Assembly (NCBI RefSeq): GCF_003076135.1
Contig: NZ_QDGZ01000004.1
Span: 248,001 to 312,000 of the forward strand
Direction: 5' to 3'
Length of the DNA: 64,000 nt
Origin: Nocardioides gansuensis
GTDB lineage: Bacteria > Actinomycetota > Actinomycetes > Propionibacteriales > Nocardioidaceae
Below the pieces are notes generated by a model that saw only the letters and a list, made by a program, of their open reading frames with translations, was not told where the DNA came from and ran no database searches. Below, piece by piece: positions 54,055 to 63,860 of the stretch (position 1 is the first letter of the stretch; every line of letters begins with the position of its first letter). The position numbers were made by a program, and so were the translations under genes.

Positions 54055-54365
54055 TCAGTCGAAGTAGTTGACGCCTCGCTTGGACCAGCCCGTGCGGCCG
54101 CGAGCTAGTCCTGGCAGATCCTTGAAGCGTCCTTCGATCAGCGCGATCCGCTTCGCGCGAGACCAGTTCTGGATCTGCTTCTCGAGCCCGAAGGCTTCAT
54201 CGATCTTCTCCGTCTCGTGAGACCAGACGAGCTCGACCGGCAATCGACGGCGGGTGTACTCAGCGCCCAGCCCCAGGTTGTGCTGATGAACTCGAGCGGA
54301 CAGGTCAGTCGTGCTGCCACATAGAACGAACCATCACTGCAAGGAAGCATGTAGACCCAGGCCAT
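54055..54365 (-). pseudogene. GIY-YIG endonuclease gene with a one-base frameshift
   Basis: The first frame gives MAWVYMLPCSDGSFYV, the GIY-like opening, from an ATG at 54365. After that the reading must shift by one to give GSTTDLSARVHQHNLGLGAE, YTRRRLPVELVW and then EAFGLEKQIQNWSRAKRIALIEG to the stop at 54055. A single missing G (near 54317) accounts for the break; the restored protein has 103 residues, normal for the UPF0213 GIY-YIG branch. It may be a real mutation or a sequence error. Confidence 0.8.
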
Positions 54366-54414
54366 GGCTCATGGTTGACCGGACCTGAGCACGCCACAAC
54401 GCGGGCACGCGTCT

Positions 54415-54425
54415 CCTGTGGACAA
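54415..54425 (-). promoter_or_regulatory. TTGTCCACAGG element upstream of the GIY-YIG gene
   Basis: The second copy of the 11-mer seen at 42061-42071. It reads toward the gene on the minus strand and ends 49 bases before the ATG at 54365. Confidence 0.5.
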
Positions 54426-54426
54426 C

Positions 54427-54446
54427 GGTCTCGACTTCGCTCGACC
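54427..54446 (-). repeat. Inverted copy of the dispersed GTCGAG repeat
   Basis: GGTCTCGACTTCGCTCGACC is the exact reverse complement of the copy at 22588-22607. Confidence 0.6.
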
Positions 54447-54478
54447 TGCCGGCTTGGTCAGGCAGGAGACGGTGTGGT

Positions 54479-55714
54479 TCAGCTGAAGTCTGCCGCGGCC
54501 CGGCGGGCCATCTCCAGGAAGGCCTGCCGGCTGGCGAGGGCCTCCTCGAGCTCCTTGGTCTTCCTGGCGTCGCCGGCGGCGCGGGCGGCCTCGAGCCTGG
54601 CCTCGGTCTCGGCGATGCCGGCCTCGAGCTTGCCGATCATGTCGTCGGCGCGTGCCGACTTCTCCGGGTCGGAGCGGCGCCACTGGTCGTCCTCGACCGC
54701 GCGGATCGCCTGCTCGACCTTGCGCATCCGGCCCTCGAGGTCCTTCATGCGGTCACGGGGCACCTTGCCGGCGGCGTCCCAGCGGTCCGCGATGTCGCGG
54801 AACGCCCTCTTGGCGGCGTCGACGTCGGTCACCGGCAGGAGCGCCTCGGCCTCGGCCAGCAGCTGCTCCTTGACCTCCGCGTTGGCCGCGAACTCGCGGT
54901 CCTGCTCCGCGTTGGCCGCGTCCCGGGCCCCGAAGAAGAGGTCCTGGGCGCCACGGAACCGAGCCCAGAGCTGGTCGTCGACATCGCGGGGCGCGGGCCC
55001 GGCTGCCTTCCACTCGCGCATCAGGTCGCGGTAGCGACCCGAGGTCGCGCCCCAGTCGGTCGAGTCGGCGAGCGCCTCGGCCTCCGCGGCCAGCCGCTCC
55101 TTGACCACGCGGGCGGAGTCGCGACGCTGGTGCTCCTCGGCGAAGTGCGCCTTGCGGCGCCGGGTGTACGACGTGCGCGCGCTGCTGAAGCGGCGCCACA
55201 ACGCGTCGTCGGTGGCCTTGTCGAGACGGGGGAGTGCCTTCCACTGCTCCAGCAGGTCGCGCAGCCGGTTGGCGCCGTTGCGCCAGTCGTTGCTCTCCGC
55301 CAGGCGCTCGGCCTCGGCGACGATCTTCTCCTTCTCGGCCTTCGACTCCGCCGTGCGCTGCGCCTTCTCGGCCTTCCGGGCCTCGCGCTGGAGCGCGATC
55401 AGAGGAGCGGTGGCGTCGAGCCGTGCGACGAGCGACTGCAGGTCGCCGACCGCGTTGGCCCCCACCACCTGCTCACGCAGTCCCTTGACCGAGGCGGCAG
55501 CCTCGTCGGGACCGAGCTTGCCCGCGGCGATGCGCTGCTCGAGCAGATGCACCTCGAAGGCGAGGGCGTCGAAGCGGTCGGTGAAGAACTTGAGCGCCTC
55601 CTCGGGCGTGCCCTCGGGGTACTGTCCCACAGCCCGTTCCCCGTCGGTCGTCTTCACGTAGACGGTGCCGTCCTTGGCCACTCGGCCCCACTCGGACTGC
55701 TGATCGGCGCTCAT
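54479..55714 (-). CDS. DUF349 coiled-coil protein
   Basis: This is a 411-residue soluble, highly charged helical protein. It contains several DUF349 repeats, each with a W-K/R-x-x-G/P core: NDWRNGANRLRDLLEQWKALPR, TDWGATSGRYRDLMREWKAAGP and AKRAFRDIADRWDAAGKVPRD. The N-terminal part (GRVAKDGTVYVKTTDGER) resembles the opening of actinobacterial relatives. The function is unknown; in other bacteria DUF349 occurs in stress-linked proteins. It is divergent from the MBL hydrolase gene. Confidence 0.88.
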   Translation of the reverse strand: MSADQQSEWGRVAKDGTVYVKTTDGERAVGQYPEGTPEEALKFFTDRFDALAFEVHLLEQRIAAGKLGPDEAAASVKGLREQVVGANAVGDLQSLVARLDATAPLIALQREARKAEKAQRTAESKAEKEKIVAEAERLAESNDWRNGANRLRDLLEQWKALPRLDKATDDALWRRFSSARTSYTRRRKAHFAEEHQRRDSARVVKERLAAEAEALADSTDWGATSGRYRDLMREWKAAGPAPRDVDDQLWARFRGAQDLFFGARDAANAEQDREFAANAEVKEQLLAEAEALLPVTDVDAAKRAFRDIADRWDAAGKVPRDRMKDLEGRMRKVEQAIRAVEDDQWRRSDPEKSARADDMIGKLEAGIAETEARLEAARAAGDARKTKELEEALASRQAFLEMARRAAADFS

Positions 55715-55801
55715 GGTCGCCCATCGTAGTCACCCCCACGGACCGCCTCGGTAGGCTGACTCCCCGAGCCCGCCCGCCCGACGACAGCCAGGACTGATCA
55801 C

Positions 55802-56551
55802 GTGTTCATCGCCGGATTCCCCGCCGGACCCTGGGGGACCAACTGCTACGTCGTCGCCACCGGCCCAGGCGCCGAGTGCGTGGTCATCGACCCGGGCAAG
55901 GACGCCGCCGCCGGGGTGGCCGAGGTGGTGCGCGAGCACCGTCTCAAGCCGGTGTCCGTCCTGGTGACCCACGGCCACGTCGACCACGTGTGGTGCGTGG
56001 CGCCGGTGGCCGGCACCTACGACGCCACCGCCTGGATCCACCCCCGCGACCGGCACCTGCTCACCGATCCGCTGGCCGGCATCTCCCCCGAGAGCGCCGG
56101 GATGCTCCTGGGTGCGGACGCGGAGTGGGCGGAGCCCGACGACGTCCGCGAGCTCTCCGACGCGCAGTCGCTGGAGCTCGCCGGCCTCACCTTCGTCGTC
56201 GACCACACCCCGGGGCACACCGAGGGCTCGGTCACCTTCCGCACCCCTTACCTGGGGGCACCCGGGGACGGAGCCCCCGTGCGACAGGAGGTCTCCGAGG
56301 TGATGTTCTCCGGCGACCTGCTCTTCGCCGGGTCCATCGGCCGCACCGACCTCCCCGGCGGCGACCACGCGACCATGCTGCGCAGCCTCACCGAGAAGGT
56401 GCTCCCGCTGGCCGACGACATCGTGGTGCTGCCCGGCCACGGCGAGCAGACGTCGATCGGTCGCGAGCGCGCCACCAACCCCTACCTGCTGGACCTGGCC
56501 GACCAGGGCTCCGCGGGTCACACGATCAAGCAGAGCATCCGAGGACTGTAG
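55802..56551 (+). CDS. MBL-fold metal hydrolase (glyoxalase II-like)
   Basis: This is a 249-residue metallo-beta-lactamase-fold enzyme. The metal motif THGHVDHVW near residue 59, a later His in TPGHTEGS near 138, the Asp in [10 protein letters not shown] and the terminal LPGHGEQT complete the two-metal site. The position between relA and hisS matches the mycobacterial Rv2581c glyoxalase II-like gene; the thioester substrate is inferred. hisS starts 3 bases after its stop. Confidence 0.9.
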   Translation: MFIAGFPAGPWGTNCYVVATGPGAECVVIDPGKDAAAGVAEVVREHRLKPVSVLVTHGHVDHVWCVAPVAGTYDATAWIHPRDRHLLTDPLAGISPESAGMLLGADAEWAEPDDVRELSDAQSLELAGLTFVVDHTPGHTEGSVTFRTPYLGAPGDGAPVRQEVSEVMFSGDLLFAGSIGRTDLPGGDHATMLRSLTEKVLPLADDIVVLPGHGEQTSIGRERATNPYLLDLADQGSAGHTIKQSIRGL

Positions 56552-56554
56552 AAA

Positions 56555-57919
56555 TTGGCCAAGCCCACCCCGCTCAGCGGGTTCCCCGAGCTGCTCCCCG
56601 CCCAGCGGTTCGTCGAGCAGCAGGTCGTCGACACCCTGCGGCACACGTTCGAGCTGCACGGCTTTGCCGGCATCGAGACCCGCGCCGTGGAGCCGCTCGA
56701 CCAGCTGCTCCGCAAGGGCGACACCTCCAAGGAGGTCTACCTCCTTCGCCGGCTGCACGAGGAGTCCGCCGAGGGCCACGCGGGCCTCGGCCTCCACTTC
56801 GACCTCACCGTGCCCTTCGCGCGCTACGTCCTCGAGAACGCCGGCAAGCTGGAGTTCCCGTTCCGCCGCTACCAGGTGCAGAAGGCGTGGCGCGGCGAGC
56901 GGCCCCAGGAGGGGCGGTTCCGCGAGTTCACGCAGGCCGACATCGACATCGTCGGTCGCGACGAGCTGCCGTTCCACCACGACGTCGAGGTCACCCGGGT
57001 CATGGTCGACGCGCTCACGCGGCTCGCCGACCCCAGCTCGATCGGCATGCCCGGCTTCAGCCTGCAGGTCAACAACCGCAAGCTGATCCAGGGCTTCTAC
57101 CAGGGCCTCGGGCTCACCGACACCGACGAGGTGATGCGGGTCGTCGACAAGCTCGACAAGCTGCCCGTCGAGACGGTGAAGGCGATGCTCGTCGAGGAGT
57201 CGGGGCTCCAGCCCGACACCGCCGACCGGGTGCTCCAGCTCGCCACGATCCGTGCGACGGACGACTCGTTCGTCAAGGCGGTCCGCGACCTGGGGGTCGA
57301 GCACGAGCTCCTCGACACCGGCCTCGACGAGCTCGCAGAGCTCGTCCGGTCGTGCGCCGACCTGGTGAGCGACCGGGTCCGGGTGGAGGCCGACCTGTCG
57401 ATCGCCCGCGGACTCGACTACTACACCGGCACCGTCTTCGAGACGCGCCTGGACGGCTACGAGTCGCTCGGCTCCATCTGCTCCGGGGGTCGGTACGACG
57501 CGCTGGCGAGCGACGGCCGCACGACCTACCCCGGCGTCGGCATCTCGCTGGGTGTCAGCCGCGTGGTCGTGCCGCTCCTTGCCCGGACCGGCCTGACGGC
57601 GACGCGGTCCGTGCCGAGCGCCGTGCTGGTCGCGCTGGCCGACGAGGAGTCGCGCCCCGCCAGCCAGGCGGTCGCCTCCGCCCTGCGGGCGCGACAGATC
57701 CCTTGCGAGGTCGCCCCGGCGCCAGCCAGATTCGGCAAGCAGATCCGCTTCGCCGAGCGACGTGGCATCCCCTTCGTCTGGTTCGTCCAGGACGAGGGGC
57801 ACCAGGTCAAGGACATCCGCACCGGCGACCAGGTCGACGCAGACCCGGCCACCTGGACGCCCCCGGCCGCGGACCTGCGTCCCGGCATCACCAGCACCGA
57901 ATCGAAGGAGAACCAGTGA
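56555..57919 (+). CDS. hisS: Histidyl-tRNA synthetase; TTG start
   Basis: This is a 454-residue class II enzyme. [15 protein letters not shown] opens it, then motif 2 around [31 protein letters not shown] and the histidine-specific [12 protein letters not shown] segment near residue 284. The TTG at 56555 is the only start close to the [12 protein letters not shown] opening; GAGGAC lies upstream. The C-terminal anticodon-binding domain is complete. The stop overlaps aspS (GTGA). Confidence 0.96.
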   Translation: MAKPTPLSGFPELLPAQRFVEQQVVDTLRHTFELHGFAGIETRAVEPLDQLLRKGDTSKEVYLLRRLHEESAEGHAGLGLHFDLTVPFARYVLENAGKLEFPFRRYQVQKAWRGERPQEGRFREFTQADIDIVGRDELPFHHDVEVTRVMVDALTRLADPSSIGMPGFSLQVNNRKLIQGFYQGLGLTDTDEVMRVVDKLDKLPVETVKAMLVEESGLQPDTADRVLQLATIRATDDSFVKAVRDLGVEHELLDTGLDELAELVRSCADLVSDRVRVEADLSIARGLDYYTGTVFETRLDGYESLGSICSGGRYDALASDGRTTYPGVGISLGVSRVVVPLLARTGLTATRSVPSAVLVALADEESRPASQAVASALRARQIPCEVAPAPARFGKQIRFAERRGIPFVWFVQDEGHQVKDIRTGDQVDADPATWTPPAADLRPGITSTESKENQ

Positions 57920-59688
57920 TCCGCACCCACGACGCCGGCGCCCTGCGCGCCGAGCACGTCGGCCAGACCGTCACCCTTGCCGGATGGGTGGCCCGGCGGC
58001 GCGATCACGGGGGCGTGGCCTTCCTCGACCTCCGCGAGGCGAGCGGCGTGGTGCAGGTGGTCGTCCGCGACGAGGAGGTCGCCCACAGCCTGCGCAGCGA
58101 ATACTGCCTCGCGGTGACCGGCGAGGTCGTCGCCCGCAAGGAGGGCGCGGAGAACCCCAACCTCGCCACCGGCGAGATCGAGGTCGTCGCGAACCACGTC
58201 GAGGTCCTGTCGCCGTCGGCCCCGCTGCCCTTCCCGATCGACGAGCATGTCGAGGTCGGCGAGGAGGCGCGACTCAAGCACCGCTACCTCGACCTCCGGC
58301 GTACGGGCCCGAACAGCGCGCTGCGCCTACGCAGCAAGGCCAACAAGGCCGCCCGCGAGGTGCTCGACCGCCACGACTTCGTCGAGATCGAGACCCCGAC
58401 GCTGACGCGCAGCACCCCCGAGGGCGCGCGCGACTTCCTGGTGCCCGCCCGGCTGCGGCCCGGCAGCTGGTATGCCCTGCCGCAGAGTCCCCAGCTGTTC
58501 AAGCAGCTGCTGATGGTCGCCGGCATGGAGCGCTACTACCAGATCGCCCGGTGCTACCGCGACGAGGACTTCCGCGCCGACCGGCAGCCGGAGTTCACCC
58601 AGCTCGACATCGAGATGAGCTTCGTCGAGCAGGACGACGTGATCGCCCTCTCCGAGGAGATCCTGACGGCCCTGTGGGGGCTGATCGGGGTCGAGGTCCC
58701 CACGCCGCTGCCGCGGATGACGTACGCCGAGGCGATGGCGCGCTACGGCTCCGACAAGCCCGACCTGCGGGTCGGCCTGGAGCTGGTGGACTGCACCGAG
58801 TTCTTCGCCGACACCACGTTCCGGGTATTCCAGGCGCCGTACGTCGGTGCCGTCGTGATGCCCGGGGGAGCGAGCCAGCCGCGCAAGCAGCTCGACGCGT
58901 GGCAGGAGTGGGCCAAGCAGCGTGGGGCGAAGGGTCTCGCCTACATCCTGGTGCAGGAGGACGGCGAGCTGGGCGGTCCGGTCGCGAAGAACCTCACCGA
59001 CGCGGAGCGGGCCGGGATCGCCGGCCACGTCGGCGCCAGGCCGGGCGACTGCATCTTCTTCGGCGCGGGCGCGGTGAAGCCCAGCCGGGCGCTGCTCGGC
59101 GCCGCCCGGCTCGAGATCGGCCGCCGCTGCGGCCTCATCGACGAGTCCGCGTGGAGCTTCCTCTGGATCGTCGACGCGCCGCTCCTCGAGCCGGCAGGGG
59201 AGGCGACGGCCGCCGGAGAGGTCACGGTCGGCCACGGCGAGTGGACCGCGGTGCACCACGCGTTCACCTCGCCGCAGGACGTCGAGGGCTTCGACAAGGA
59301 CCCTGCCAACGCGGTGGCGTGGGCCTACGACATCGTCTGCAACGGCAACGAGATCGGCGGCGGCTCGATCCGTATCCACCGCGAGGACGTGCAGAAGCGG
59401 GTCTTCGCGCTCATGGGCATCTCCGAGGAGGAGGCCGAGGAGAAGTTCGGCTTCCTGCTGGAGGCCTTCAAGTACGGCGCGCCCCCGCACGGCGGCATCG
59501 CGTTCGGCTGGGACCGGATCTGCGCGCTGCTCTCCGGCAGCGACTCGATCCGCGACGTGATCGCCTTCCCGAAGTCGGGCGGCGGCTACGACCCACTCAC
59601 CGCGGCGCCCGCTCCGATCACCGCCGAGCAGCGCAAGGAAGCCGGTGTGGACGCCCTCCCGGCGGCAGATCTCCCGCCTGCTCCCTGA
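57916..59688 (+). CDS. aspS: Aspartyl-tRNA synthetase
   Basis: This is a 590-residue bacterial-type AspRS. The N-terminal OB-fold ([19 protein letters not shown]) binds the anticodon; motif 2 [18 protein letters not shown] and the late motif 3 [12 protein letters not shown] are intact, and the GAD insertion domain lies in between. In actinobacteria lacking AsnRS, this enzyme is often non-discriminating for tRNA-Asn; this cannot be judged here. Normal length. It is coupled to hisS by a 4-base overlap. Confidence 0.97.
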   Translation: MIRTHDAGALRAEHVGQTVTLAGWVARRRDHGGVAFLDLREASGVVQVVVRDEEVAHSLRSEYCLAVTGEVVARKEGAENPNLATGEIEVVANHVEVLSPSAPLPFPIDEHVEVGEEARLKHRYLDLRRTGPNSALRLRSKANKAAREVLDRHDFVEIETPTLTRSTPEGARDFLVPARLRPGSWYALPQSPQLFKQLLMVAGMERYYQIARCYRDEDFRADRQPEFTQLDIEMSFVEQDDVIALSEEILTALWGLIGVEVPTPLPRMTYAEAMARYGSDKPDLRVGLELVDCTEFFADTTFRVFQAPYVGAVVMPGGASQPRKQLDAWQEWAKQRGAKGLAYILVQEDGELGGPVAKNLTDAERAGIAGHVGARPGDCIFFGAGAVKPSRALLGAARLEIGRRCGLIDESAWSFLWIVDAPLLEPAGEATAAGEVTVGHGEWTAVHHAFTSPQDVEGFDKDPANAVAWAYDIVCNGNEIGGGSIRIHREDVQKRVFALMGISEEEAEEKFGFLLEAFKYGAPPHGGIAFGWDRICALLSGSDSIRDVIAFPKSGGGYDPLTAAPAPITAEQRKEAGVDALPAADLPPAP

Positions 59689-59774
59689 GATTTCCACCTC
59701 TGTCCGGATATCGACCAAAGCAGTCGTGTCCAGATCGTTACATGGTGGTGCTCGTTCGGGAAGTGCCCGTCACA

Positions 59775-59780
59775 TAGAGT
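59775..59780 (+). promoter_or_regulatory. Possible -10 for the oligopeptide transporter operon
   Basis: TAGAGT lies about 65 bases before the first permease start, in the 158-base gap after aspS. No clear -35 is seen. Confidence 0.3.
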
Positions 59781-59846
59781 CGCGAATCGGCGCCCGGGCG
59801 ATCCCCGACGCGTGCAAAGACTGGACTGCCAGACGACGAGGTGGAC

Positions 59847-60851
59847 ATGACGACCGGGACCGAGCTCGAGAGCCACTTCATTGCCACGGACCTTGGGCCT
59901 GAGGCTCCCGAGGACCGCAAGGTCGCCAGCAAGTCGCCGACCCAGCTGGCGCTGGCGCGGTTCCGCAAGGACAAGCTCTCGATGGTCTCCTTCGTCATCG
60001 TGGTGTTCTACTTCCTCGCGGCGCTCGCGGCCCCGTTCCTGGTGCAGGCGGGTGTGCTCAACCCGTTCACGACCCACGACGAGTTGCTGGACGCGAACAC
60101 CCTTCCCCTCGGGGGCTTCGGCGGGATCTCGTGGGACCACCCGCTCGGCGTGGAGCCTGGCGTAGGTCGCGACGTGCTGTCCCGGGTGTGGTACGGCATC
60201 ACCTTCTCGCTGGCGATCTCCTTGTCGGCCACGTTGCTTGCGGTCATCATCGGCGTCGTCGCCGGGATCGTCTCGGGCGCCTCCGGCGGTTGGATCGACG
60301 CGATCATCGGCCGGATCATCGACCTCACCCTCGCTTTCCCGCAGACCCTGATGTTGCTGGCACTCTCGTCCGTGGCCCTCGCCTTCATCACTGAGGTCCT
60401 GGGCGTTCCGGCGGGCGATCCGGCGCGTGCGTTGTACGTGATCGTGGTGCTCGGGCTGTTCGGCTGGACCGGGGTGGCCCGCATCGTCCGAGGGCAGGTG
60501 CTGTCGTTGCGCGAGCGCGAGTTCGTGCACGCCGCCCAGCTGCTCGGCGCATCCAAGATGCGGCTCTACTTCCGGGAGATCCTTCCCAATCTGTGGGCGC
60601 CCATCCTGGTCACGTTCACCCTGATCATGCCGGCCTTCGTCTCGGCCGAGGCCGCCTTGGCCTACCTGGGTGTGAGCATCCACCCGCCGACGCCCACGCT
60701 GGGCAACATCCTGCGCGACTCGTTGAGCTATGCGCAGAACGACTTCGTCTACTTCTTCTCGCCGGCGTTCCTGATCGCCGTCATCGTGGTCAGCTTCAAC
60801 CTGCTCGGTGACGGCGTGCGGGACGCGCTCGACCCGAAGGGTCACCAGTGA
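59847..60851 (+). CDS. Oligopeptide ABC transporter permease, DppC type
   Basis: This is a 334-residue permease with six hydrophobic segments after a cytoplasmic N-terminus of about 50 residues. HPLGVEPGVGRDVLSRVWYG is the family HPLGTD-type motif, and the EAA loop EFVHAAQLLGASKMRLYFREILPN is near residues 228-250. GAGG lies eight bases before ATG 59847; GTG at 59841 is an alternative. It comes first in the operon. Confidence 0.93.
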   Translation: MTTGTELESHFIATDLGPEAPEDRKVASKSPTQLALARFRKDKLSMVSFVIVVFYFLAALAAPFLVQAGVLNPFTTHDELLDANTLPLGGFGGISWDHPLGVEPGVGRDVLSRVWYGITFSLAISLSATLLAVIIGVVAGIVSGASGGWIDAIIGRIIDLTLAFPQTLMLLALSSVALAFITEVLGVPAGDPARALYVIVVLGLFGWTGVARIVRGQVLSLREREFVHAAQLLGASKMRLYFREILPNLWAPILVTFTLIMPAFVSAEAALAYLGVSIHPPTPTLGNILRDSLSYAQNDFVYFFSPAFLIAVIVVSFNLLGDGVRDALDPKGHQ

Positions 60852-60943
60852 CCGCTGCTCGGTCAATCAATCCAGAGCTTCGTCGACACACCGTCGTCGA
60901 ATGTGCCGCCGCACCGCGCGCTGCACGTCCAAGGAGGAAACAC

Positions 60944-62674
60944 ATGGGTATCAAACTGAGGAGGTCGGTCGCGGCCAGTGCTGCCGCGGTCCTGGGGCTC
61001 AGCCTCATGGCCGCCTGCGGTGGCGACGGCACGACCGACGAAGGCCCCGAGAGCGAGACGTCCACCGCGGGTGGCACGCTCAAGGTGCTCCAGCACTTCC
61101 CGTACGAGGCATCCGACCCCCAGCGGATCTACTACGGCGTGCAGCTGGCGTGGTATCGCCGACTCATCTATCGGGGCCTGCTCGCCTTCCCCATGTCGGA
61201 GGATCCCGAGGAAGCCACCACACCCGTCCCTGACCTCGCCACCGACACCGGCACCTCCTCCGAGGAGGGAAGGGTCTGGTCCTTCACGCTCAAGGACGGC
61301 GTCAAGTGGGAGGACGGCACCGACATCACATGTGAGGACGTCCAGTACGGCACTTCGCGCGTCTTCGCCAACGACCTCATCACCGGCGGCCCGAACTACA
61401 CACTCAGCTACATCGACGTGGAGGACTACCCAGGCCCGTACAAGGCGACCCCGGCACAACAGCAGGCCTTCGAGGAGGCGGTGAGCTGTGACGGCAAGAC
61501 CATCACCTTCCGCTTCAACAAGCCGTGGGCAGACTTCCCGCAGGCCATCGCCGGCATGATGATGACCGACCCCTACAAGGAGTCGTTCGACGAGGGCGCC
61601 AAGAGCCAGTGGAAGGTGCTCTCCAACGGCCCGTACAAGGTCGAAGGCGGCGTCTGGGAGAAGAACAAGGGCGCGACCCTGGTTCGCAATCCCGAGTACG
61701 ACCCCGCCACCGACGACCCGGAGACCCTGCGTCTGGCGCTGCCGGACCAGATCGACTACCAGATCGACCCGTCAGAGACCTCCGGCGAGCTGTTCAACGA
61801 CCGACTGATCACCGACGCCCCCGACGTGCAGAACGCGATCACGACGGCCCGAGTGGTCCCGTCGCAGTTCGCGCAGCTCGAGGGACCGGTGCTCGACCGC
61901 TACCTCAACGTTGAGTCGCCTTACACGCAGTACCTCACGCCCAACTTCAACCGGCTCAAGGACGTCAAGGTGCGCCAGGCCCTCGCGGTCGCGCTCGACC
62001 TCGACGGCTACGTGAAGGCCCTCGGTGGCGACAAGGCTGCGGCTCCTGCGGAGAGCATCGTCAACCCGAGCGTCAGTGGCTACCAGCCGAACCCCGCGTT
62101 CGACGGAGACAACTCCGGGGACCCTGAGGCCGCCAAGGCGCTTCTCGAGGAGGCCGGCGTGGAGATGCCGTATCCGATCAAGCTCGCCTACCCCGCGTCG
62201 CCCACCGCCGACAAGGCGATGGCCGTCATCAAGGAGGGCTGGGACGCCGCCGGCTTCGACGTTACGCTCGAGGGCCAGGGTGACACCTACTACGACGTGA
62301 TCTCGCGGCCTGACGACGACTTCGACGTCAGTTGGGCTGGCTGGGGCGCTGACTGGCCGTCGATGATGACGGTCCTGCCGCCGCTCTTCGACAGCCGCCC
62401 GAACTTCTCGCCGACCACCTGTGGCCAGGACTACGGCTGCTACGAGAGCGACGAGTTCGAGAGCCTGGTCGACCAGGCGGCCAACTCCGCCACGGTCGAG
62501 GAGCAGACCAGCTTCCTCCAGGAGGCCGACGTTGTGCTGGGTGAGGAGGTTGCGTACATCCCGCTCGACACCTCCAAGTTCAACTGGCTGTGGGGCTCGA
62601 AGATCACCGGTTTCACCACGACCGCCGCGTCGTCGTCCTACCCGGAGATCGGTCTGATCGGCGTCACCGAGTGA
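60944..62674 (+). CDS. Oligopeptide ABC transporter substrate-binding lipoprotein
   Basis: This is a 576-residue family 5 solute-binding protein. Signal peptide with lipobox LMAAC (Cys25). The body has the features VWSFTLKDGVKWEDGTDITCEDV, FNRLKDVKVRQALAVALD and a terminal YIPLDTSKFNWLWGSKI of the OppA/DppA group. It binds peptides or other small solutes; the ligand is not deducible. AAGGAGG precedes the ATG at 60944, the strongest ribosome-binding site of the operon. Confidence 0.93.
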   Translation: MGIKLRRSVAASAAAVLGLSLMAACGGDGTTDEGPESETSTAGGTLKVLQHFPYEASDPQRIYYGVQLAWYRRLIYRGLLAFPMSEDPEEATTPVPDLATDTGTSSEEGRVWSFTLKDGVKWEDGTDITCEDVQYGTSRVFANDLITGGPNYTLSYIDVEDYPGPYKATPAQQQAFEEAVSCDGKTITFRFNKPWADFPQAIAGMMMTDPYKESFDEGAKSQWKVLSNGPYKVEGGVWEKNKGATLVRNPEYDPATDDPETLRLALPDQIDYQIDPSETSGELFNDRLITDAPDVQNAITTARVVPSQFAQLEGPVLDRYLNVESPYTQYLTPNFNRLKDVKVRQALAVALDLDGYVKALGGDKAAAPAESIVNPSVSGYQPNPAFDGDNSGDPEAAKALLEEAGVEMPYPIKLAYPASPTADKAMAVIKEGWDAAGFDVTLEGQGDTYYDVISRPDDDFDVSWAGWGADWPSMMTVLPPLFDSRPNFSPTTCGQDYGCYESDEFESLVDQAANSATVEEQTSFLQEADVVLGEEVAYIPLDTSKFNWLWGSKITGFTTTAASSSYPEIGLIGVTE

Positions 62675-62710
62675 CATCAGCCTGACCGACCAGCACCACC
62701 ACAACACCCC

Positions 62711-62743
62711 GGCTGGGTGGGCACCACCAGTGCCCGCCCAGCC
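62711..62743 (+). terminator. Intercistronic hairpin, probable partial terminator
   Basis: A 13-bp stem (62711-62723 with 62731-62743, one G-U pair) with a 7-base loop between the lipoprotein and the next permease. Such hairpins often keep binding-protein expression above that of the membrane subunits. Confidence 0.6.
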
Positions 62744-62830
62744 ACCCGGTGCCGGCAGACCCAGCCGGCCACATCTTTCTTCCAGCGCGTCCGAGCGCGC
62801 TGTCCACGAGACTGCGAGGGTGATCGATCC

Positions 62831-63847
62831 ATGTGGGCATACATTGTCCGCCGCTGCGCCGTTGGCCTGGCGCTCCTGCTCGCGCTGACCCTGGTCACGT
62901 TCGCTCTGTTCTTTGCCTCGCCGGTTGACCCGGCGCGGTTCGCCTGCGGCAAGAACTGCTCCGAGCAGCAGCGCGACCAGGCGCGCAAGGCGCTGGGCTA
63001 CGACAAGCCGGTCTACGAGCAGTGGGGCAACTTCGTCAAGGGTGTCGTCGTCGGCCGCGACTTCCCGGCGGACCCGGAGCTACGCGCGGCCGCCCCAGAG
63101 GTGGTCACCCACTGCGAGGCGCCCTGTCTGGGCTACTCCCACCTCAACGCCAGGACCGTCAACGAGCTCGTCAAGGACGCGGCGCCGGTGTCGATCTCGT
63201 TGGCCGTCGTCGCCCTCGTGATGTGGCTGATCGGCGGGGTTCTGTTCGGCATCCTGGCCGCGGTCACCAAGGGCTCGTTCATGGACCGAGGCATCGTGGG
63301 CCTCACCCTCGTGGCCTACGCGTTCCCCACCTTCTTCATCGCGGTCTTCTTCCTCAAGTACCTCGCCGTGAAGTGGCAGGTGATGCCGTATCCCGCCTAC
63401 ACCAGCATCGAGGAGGGGGGCATCGCCGCTTGGATGCTCAACCTGCTAATGCCCTCGTTCACCCTGGCGCTGGTGTTCATGGCCGGCTATGTCCGGATGA
63501 CCCGCGCCTTCGTGCTCGAGTCGATGACCGAGGACTACATCAGGACCGCCCGGGCCAAGGGACTCCAGGGGCGCAAGGTGCTGTTCAAGCACGGCCTGCG
63601 CGCGGCGTTGACCCCTCTGGTCACCATGGTCGGCCTCGACTTCGCCGCCCTCCTAGCTGGCGCGATCATCACCGAGTCGGTGTTCGCCTATCCGGGGCTG
63701 GGCCTGCTCACGGTGCAGGCGAGCGCGGCCTACGACCTCCCGACCATCATCGGCGTCGTCATCCTGGCCGGCTCCTTCGTCATCCTCGCCAACATCATCG
63801 TCGACATTTCGTACGCCTTCATCGACCCCCGGGTCCGGCTGGGCTGA
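62831..63847 (+). CDS. Oligopeptide ABC transporter permease, DppB type
   Basis: This is a 338-residue permease. First helix [23 protein letters not shown], then an external loop with two C-x3-C pairs (CGKNC and CEAPC), and the EAA loop [24 protein letters not shown] near residues 236-259. The [11 protein letters not shown] segment is typical of DppB. Two conserved Cys pairs suggest disulfides outside the membrane. It starts after the hairpin. Confidence 0.93.
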   Translation: MWAYIVRRCAVGLALLLALTLVTFALFFASPVDPARFACGKNCSEQQRDQARKALGYDKPVYEQWGNFVKGVVVGRDFPADPELRAAAPEVVTHCEAPCLGYSHLNARTVNELVKDAAPVSISLAVVALVMWLIGGVLFGILAAVTKGSFMDRGIVGLTLVAYAFPTFFIAVFFLKYLAVKWQVMPYPAYTSIEEGGIAAWMLNLLMPSFTLALVFMAGYVRMTRAFVLESMTEDYIRTARAKGLQGRKVLFKHGLRAALTPLVTMVGLDFAALLAGAIITESVFAYPGLGLLTVQASAAYDLPTIIGVVILAGSFVILANIIVDISYAFIDPRVRLG

Positions 63848-63860
63848 GGGAAGGAGCACC

